A DNA stretch of 18,120 nt from an uncultured Muribaculaceae bacterium. GTDB lineage: Bacteria; Bacteroidota; Bacteroidia; Bacteroidales; Muribaculaceae. Of this stretch, positions 14,717-18,120 are shown in pieces. The stretch covers positions 1 through 18,120 of the forward strand of contig CANRZQ010000022.1 in NCBI GenBank assembly GCA_947644475.1, given 5' to 3'. The stretch's first letter is position 1, and every line of letters starts with the position of its first letter. The notes below the pieces were generated by a model. That model ran no database searches. It saw only the letters and a program-made list of their open reading frames with translations, and was not told the origin of the DNA. The translations under genes were made by a program, and so were the position numbers.

Positions 14717-15370
14717 TTATTCAAGAATTATCGTGATGATTTCGTCGGGGTCGGTGATTACGTGGTCGGCGTAGGCGTTGCGGAGTTCGGAGGGTGGACG
14801 GAAGCCCCAGGTGACACCGACAGACTCTACACAGGCGCGGCGTGCCGTCTCCATATCCACGCCGGAGTCGCCCACATACAGCACCTGCGCCTTGGGTGTG
14901 GGGCAAGCGTTGAGGGCCGCGAACACTATCGAGGGGTCGGGCTTGCGAGGCACTCCGTCGACATTGCCGAGCACGGCGCGCCATGCGGCGTCGGGGAAAT
15001 AGTGGTTTATGATTTTGGTGACGGCAGCCTGGTATTTATTGGATGTCACGGCCAGATTCAGGCCTCGCGCGGTGAGGTCGGCAAGCAGTTCGGGGATGCC
15101 GGGATAGGGCTTTGTGAACTCACAGCAATGCTCGTCGTAATATTCGCGGAAAAAGCCCAGGATACGGTCGACCTCGGGATTGGAGCGGGCTTCGGGAGGC
15201 AGAGCGCGCTCGATGAGGCGGCGCACGCCGTTGCCCACCATAGCCTGGTATGCCGGGATTGAATGCTCGGGATGCCCCGTGCTGCGAAGCGCGTAGTTCA
15301 CGGCGTGGCCGAGGTCCTCTATTGTATTAAGGAGTGTGCCGTCGAGGTCGAATATTACGTAAGATTTCAT
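14717..15370 (-). CDS. HAD-superfamily phosphatase, phosphoglycolate phosphatase-like
   Basis: 217 residues, typical of the Gph/PGMB subgroup of cytoplasmic HAD phosphatases. The four HAD motifs are visible: FDLDGTLL (7-14) with nucleophile D8 and acid D10, TSNK (109-112), K143 within PRKPDPS, and GDSGVDMETA (167-176) with metal-binding D168 and D172. The helical cap sits between residues about 16 and 85. Likely reaction is hydrolysis of a small phosphorylated metabolite such as 2-phosphoglycolate; the exact substrate cannot be read from sequence, so I give no gene symbol. It follows tamL after 66 bp, a gap that holds a 9-bp tandem repeat. Confidence 0.9.
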   Translation of the reverse strand: MKSYVIFDLDGTLLNTIEDLGHAVNYALRSTGHPEHSIPAYQAMVGNGVRRLIERALPPEARSNPEVDRILGFFREYYDEHCCEFTKPYPGIPELLADLTARGLNLAVTSNKYQAAVTKIINHYFPDAAWRAVLGNVDGVPRKPDPSIVFAALNACPTPKAQVLYVGDSGVDMETARRACVESVGVTWGFRPPSELRNAYADHVITDPDEIITIILE

Positions 15371-15389
15371 CGGGGAAGTTGTTTGTTAA

Positions 15390-15416
15390 GGACTTTAAAG
15401 ACTTTAAGGACCTTAA
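15390..15416 (-). repeat. Three 9-bp tandem repeats between tamL and the HAD gene
   Basis: Plus strand units are GGACTTTAA (15390-15398), AGACTTTAA (15399-15407) and GGACCTTAA (15408-15416). The last unit with its upstream neighbour also forms the palindrome TTTAAGGACCTTAAA. It lies about 20 bp upstream of the HAD start codon. Confidence 0.8.
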
Positions 15417-15436
15417 AATTATTTTTTTCGTCATTT

Positions 15437-17770
15437 TTAGAACGGGTAGCCGACTGAGAAGTGGAAGGTGGCGTCGCGGCCCCAGCGGGGATGTATCAGC
15501 GGCCACGGCTCTTGGTTCATGGCCGGGTTGTGAGCCTTCATGCCGAGGTCGAAGCGCAGCAGGAAATAGGTGAAGTCCATGCGCAGGCCCACGCCATAGG
15601 CGGCGGCTATCTGTTTGTAGAACTCATTGAATTTGAACACGCCGCCCGGCTGATTCTCGTAGTCGCGTATTGTCCAGATATTGCCGGCGTCGATAAACAG
15701 CGCGCCCTCAAACACCCAGAACAAACGCGCACGGTATTCCACCGAAAGGTCGAGGCGGATGTCGCCGCACTGGTTGATAAAGTCGGTTACGGAGTTGCGC
15801 GAGTCGTAGGCTCCGGGGCCGAGCGTGCGCACGCCCCAGCCACGCACGCCGTTGGCGCCGCCGGCATAAAAACGTTTCTCAAACGGTATCATCGACGAGT
15901 TGCCGTAGGGCACGCCGATGCCTGCTCCGATGTGGAACGACAGGGCGTTGCGCGAGTTGAGATTGCGTGTATATGTGAAGTCGGCCTCGGCCTTGACGTA
16001 TTGCGCATACTGGATTCCAAACACCTTATATGCGCCGTCGCTTTTCTTGCGGTCGAAGGCCGACGACAAGGCATAGAGCAGGTTGCCGGCCATTTCCGCC
16101 GAGGCGCGGAAGGTTGTAACCGACGGCTGAATCACGAAAGCGTTCATCGTGGCCGTGGGGATGCGGCGGTTGGTGCGGTAGAAGGTGTAGCCCATGCGCA
16201 TTATGAAGTGGTCTTCATAACTGTAACGCAGCAGAGGGTTCGACGGGGCTATCGAGTCTAGGAAGTTAAGCGTACTCTTTGGAAGCCGGACGTAATTCAC
16301 GTCGACAAGGTCGAACGTGCGCCGGGTGTTGTAGCCCCCGCTGTTGCGGCTCCATTTATATTTCCAGGCTGCGCCGAATATCACGCGCGTGTATTCGGGA
16401 CGCTCCTGATAGTTGCCCGACACTGAAAATTCCGTGGATGCGCGCATGCGCTTCTTGAAGGCCGACGACAGGAACGGAGCCTTGAATTTGGGAAAGGTGA
16501 TGCCCACCTCGCCGGCGTATTCCGAATATCGGTTGTTGATAAGCCCGTCGACCTTGCCCGACAGGCTCTCGTAGTTGGTGCGGAATTTGGCGGTGAGCAG
16601 TTCCGACCCCTTGGCGAGGTTGCGGTGCTGATAGGTGAGGCCGACGCCGAATCCGAGGTCGCCCTCGGAGTTTGTGCCTTCGAGTTCGACGGTGACGGCC
16701 TGTTTCTTGTTGCGCGACAGCAGGATGTAGGCGTCGAGCCACTCCGTGCCGTCGACCGTCCCGGCCGGGCGCATCTCTATGTTGATAAATTTCAAGATTC
16801 CGAGTTGCGACAATGCCTCGTAGGTGCGCTCGACGGCGCGGGCCGAATATGGCATGCCCGAGCGCAGATAGCATTTCTCTTCGAGGGCCGACGGCTTGAT
16901 ATAGCGGTCGGGGCCGTAAAGCACCATTACGCCACGATAGCCGACAGTGTCGGACGCTTCTGTCGAGGAGAGCGCCGGATTATAGTCGGTGACAAAAATC
17001 ACACGGTTTATCTTATACACTTCCGGGATTCCCGTCCGGCTGTCGGGCTTCACATTCATGGTGAGGGCCACCGATTTCGAGCCGCGCACGGTGTCGGCAG
17101 TGAAAGTGATATAGTCGTTGTTGAAGGAGTAATATCCGAGGTTGCGCATGCGCGTGGTGATGCGGGTGCGGAAATTGTCGAGGCGGTTGCGGTCGAACAA
17201 GTCGCCCGGGCGGATGCCAAACGATGCCGAGTCGGCAAGAATCACGGCGCGGAGCGCGGAGTCGGGGATATTGTAAGCCAGCGACGATATCACATGGGGC
17301 GAGCCGGCGGAAATATGGTAGTCGATTTCTATTTTTTTCTTCTCGCGGCTGGCAGTGGAGTCTACTTCCACCGTCACGTCCATATATCCGCGGTTGATGA
17401 GGGCCTGGCGCAACTGCCGGCGCGACATCTCGGTGAGTTCAGCGTCGAATATCACCGGCGGCTGACCGATGTTGCGCAGCCAGCGGTTATACCATTTTGT
17501 GGTGTCCGACCCCGAGAGGCTGTATGTGCCCAATTGGAGTTTGGCAAACCCGAGCACCTTGTGGTTCGGCGTCTGGCGCAGGAAATTATATAACTCCACG
17601 GTGTCGATCGTGTCATTGTCGACAGTAATATCCACCGATTCGAGCAGCATCTCGCCGTCGGGCACATGCTTTGTCGACGCGCAGCCCGGCAGCAGCGAGC
17701 ACATCGCCGCCACGGCCACACAAGCCACAGCCGCACGGAAGAAAATATGTCGCAATTCAGAAACTGCCAT
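15437..17770 (-). CDS. tamL: TamL-type Omp85 outer-membrane lipoprotein
   Basis: 777 residues from the ATG at 17770 (a GTG lies one codon upstream). The N-terminus is a lipoprotein signal with the modified Cys at C30 in LLPGC, followed by ASTKHVPDGEMLL, the typical start of Bacteroidota TamA-like lipoproteins. POTRA-type repeats occupy roughly 38-330, for example ELTEMSRRQLRQALINRGYM and SQLGILKFINIEM. The C-terminal half is an Omp85 beta-barrel with the lid-loop signature GGANGVRGWG (VRGW at 642-645) and a final strand ending FHFSVGYPF, with the terminal Phe required for insertion. TamL works with TamB in envelope assembly in Bacteroidota. No tamB is present in the window; the gene downstream is an HAD phosphatase. 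Assignment rests on architecture; BamA is less likely because of the lipobox. Confidence 0.9.
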   Translation of the reverse strand: MAVSELRHIFFRAAVACVAVAAMCSLLPGCASTKHVPDGEMLLESVDITVDNDTIDTVELYNFLRQTPNHKVLGFAKLQLGTYSLSGSDTTKWYNRWLRNIGQPPVIFDAELTEMSRRQLRQALINRGYMDVTVEVDSTASREKKKIEIDYHISAGSPHVISSLAYNIPDSALRAVILADSASFGIRPGDLFDRNRLDNFRTRITTRMRNLGYYSFNNDYITFTADTVRGSKSVALTMNVKPDSRTGIPEVYKINRVIFVTDYNPALSSTEASDTVGYRGVMVLYGPDRYIKPSALEEKCYLRSGMPYSARAVERTYEALSQLGILKFINIEMRPAGTVDGTEWLDAYILLSRNKKQAVTVELEGTNSEGDLGFGVGLTYQHRNLAKGSELLTAKFRTNYESLSGKVDGLINNRYSEYAGEVGITFPKFKAPFLSSAFKKRMRASTEFSVSGNYQERPEYTRVIFGAAWKYKWSRNSGGYNTRRTFDLVDVNYVRLPKSTLNFLDSIAPSNPLLRYSYEDHFIMRMGYTFYRTNRRIPTATMNAFVIQPSVTTFRASAEMAGNLLYALSSAFDRKKSDGAYKVFGIQYAQYVKAEADFTYTRNLNSRNALSFHIGAGIGVPYGNSSMIPFEKRFYAGGANGVRGWGVRTLGPGAYDSRNSVTDFINQCGDIRLDLSVEYRARLFWVFEGALFIDAGNIWTIRDYENQPGGVFKFNEFYKQIAAAYGVGLRMDFTYFLLRFDLGMKAHNPAMNQEPWPLIHPRWGRDATFHFSVGYPF

Positions 17771-17804
17771 CACATGCTGTTACGGGTCATTTATCCCCGA
17801 ACTG

Positions 17805-17812
17805 CAAAATTA
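17805..17812 (-). promoter_or_regulatory. Probable -7 box of the tamL promoter
   Basis: The minus strand reads TAATTTTG, a match to TAnnTTTG, 34 nt before the tamL ATG. No TTTG is found at the expected -33 distance, so the call is moderate. A leader of about 28 nt would result. Confidence 0.45.
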
Positions 17813-17885
17813 CGCAATTTTTTTGAATCTCCGCATCCCCCGCCCCTCCAATCTCCTCCCCCGCCAAATTTTTATCCCTTTTCAG

Positions 17886-17893
17886 TACTTTTG
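17886..17893 (+). promoter_or_regulatory. Possible rightward -7 box
   Basis: TACTTTTG on the plus strand matches TAnnTTTG within a T-rich stretch resembling Bacteroidota promoters, but no clean -33 TTTG lies 19-21 nt upstream and no gene follows within the window. Confidence 0.3.
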
Positions 17894-17995
17894 CTTGAAA
17901 ATGTGGGTTTCAGCCTACCACGAATGCTTGAAAAATGTAAATTTACGATAATTTCAACCCCATCAAACATCTCTGAATAAAAACAAATGTAATCA

Positions 17996-18024
17996 CATTG
18001 TAGCGCCGCACGGCTCATACAATG
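17996..18024. repeat. Hairpin containing GTAG, possible REP relative
   Basis: CATTGTA (17996-18002) is the exact reverse complement of TACAATG (18018-18024). Inside, GCC (18005-18007) can pair with GGC (18012-18014). The left arm contains TTGTAGCGC, so a GTAG foot sits at the 5' side, but arms and loop differ from the other palindromes here. Confidence 0.5.
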
Positions 18025-18082
18025 CGGTTCAAATAAGCCACAGCTATGCGCGTTGTAATCATCCGTGGCATTGGAGCGGTTT

Positions 18083-18106
18083 GTAGGGGCGTGATAAATC
18101 ACGCCC
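18083..18106 (+). repeat. REP-like palindrome, GGGGC subtype, opposite orientation
   Basis: GTAGG is followed by the perfect stem GGGCGTGAT (18087-18095) and ATCACGCCC (18098-18106) with a 2-nt centre. The GTAG foot is on the plus strand, so this copy faces the opposite way from those between the minus-strand genes. It lies outside any gene. Confidence 0.75.
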
Positions 18107-18120
18107 TAATCGGATATAAA

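Larger units (their letters stand above)
17771..18120. other. Gene-free region upstream of tamL, to the window edge
   Basis: I see no convincing coding sequence in this 350-bp AT-richer stretch. It contains a -7-like box for tamL, a pyrimidine-rich tract on the plus strand (about 17830-17880), an opposite-facing TACTTTTG box, one hairpin with a GTAG (17996-18024) and one GTAG palindrome (18083-18106). A rightward gene may start beyond the window. Confidence 0.75.

Noticed and set aside
15390..15416. CRISPR-like spacing of short repeats
   Set aside because: Units are 9 bp, adjacent, without spacers, and no cas genes are present.
16625..17593. 322-codon plus-strand open frame antisense to tamL
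   Set aside because: Shadow of the tamL codons with no recognisable domain; the minus-strand Omp85 protein is continuous with signal, POTRA repeats and barrel.
17872..18102. 76-codon minus-strand open frame in the region upstream of tamL
   Set aside because: It needs a GTG start within a REP palindrome, runs across a second hairpin, and shows no domain, no signal peptide and codon use unlike its neighbours.

Overview
The window is a stretch of a Bacteroidota chromosome, most likely order Bacteroidales. The evidence is: Bacteroidota-type promoter boxes (TAnnTTTG) in the gaps, few recognisable Shine-Dalgarno sites, a Bacteroidota-type LptF/G permease with a long C-terminal extension, a TamL-type Omp85 lipoprotein, and a DUF4421-like outer-membrane protein. 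Codons rich in third-position G/C and many short GTAG-type palindromes between genes would fit Muribaculaceae, but that family-level guess is inference. All 17 recognised protein genes lie on the minus strand, so they are transcribed from right to left.

Layout in the direction of transcription: 18120-17771 is a gene-free region with two REP-like hairpins and promoter-like boxes. Next come tamL (Omp85 lipoprotein), a 9-bp tandem repeat, an HAD phosphatase, a REP hairpin, a NapH-type iron-sulfur membrane protein whose end overlaps thyA, then thyA and folA (thymidylate synthase plus dihydrofolate reductase). After a promoter-bearing gap come an LptF/LptG permease, ribBA, a formate/nitrite transporter-family protein, a DUF2007 protein and a DUF4421-like protein, all tightly packed. 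A REP hairpin, mltG, a second REP hairpin and a 313-bp gap follow; the gap holds a good promoter and a nested palindrome. Then come an unrecognised three-part protein, a REP hairpin, a PerM/AI-2E-family permease, a hotdog thioesterase and dprA (the last two overlapping as ATGA), a uridine phosphorylase-family enzyme, a REP hairpin that shares a base with that gene's stop codon, and rmuC, which runs off the left edge.

Functionally this is mostly housekeeping and envelope biology: outer-membrane biogenesis (TamL, LptF/G, DUF4421), peptidoglycan processing (MltG), dTMP and folate synthesis (ThyA, FolA), riboflavin synthesis (RibBA), nucleoside salvage, and DNA handling (DprA, RmuC). I see no defence island, mobile element, CRISPR array, tRNA or rRNA. 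The most interesting signal is the family of REP-like palindromes. Five occur in the same orientation within about 0-20 nt after a stop codon, four of them with an intact GTAG at the 5' foot, the tetranucleotide known from REP elements mobilised by RAYT (TnpA-REP) proteins. The other items worth a second look are the structured leader of the unrecognised gene, that gene itself, and short in-frame tandem repeats.
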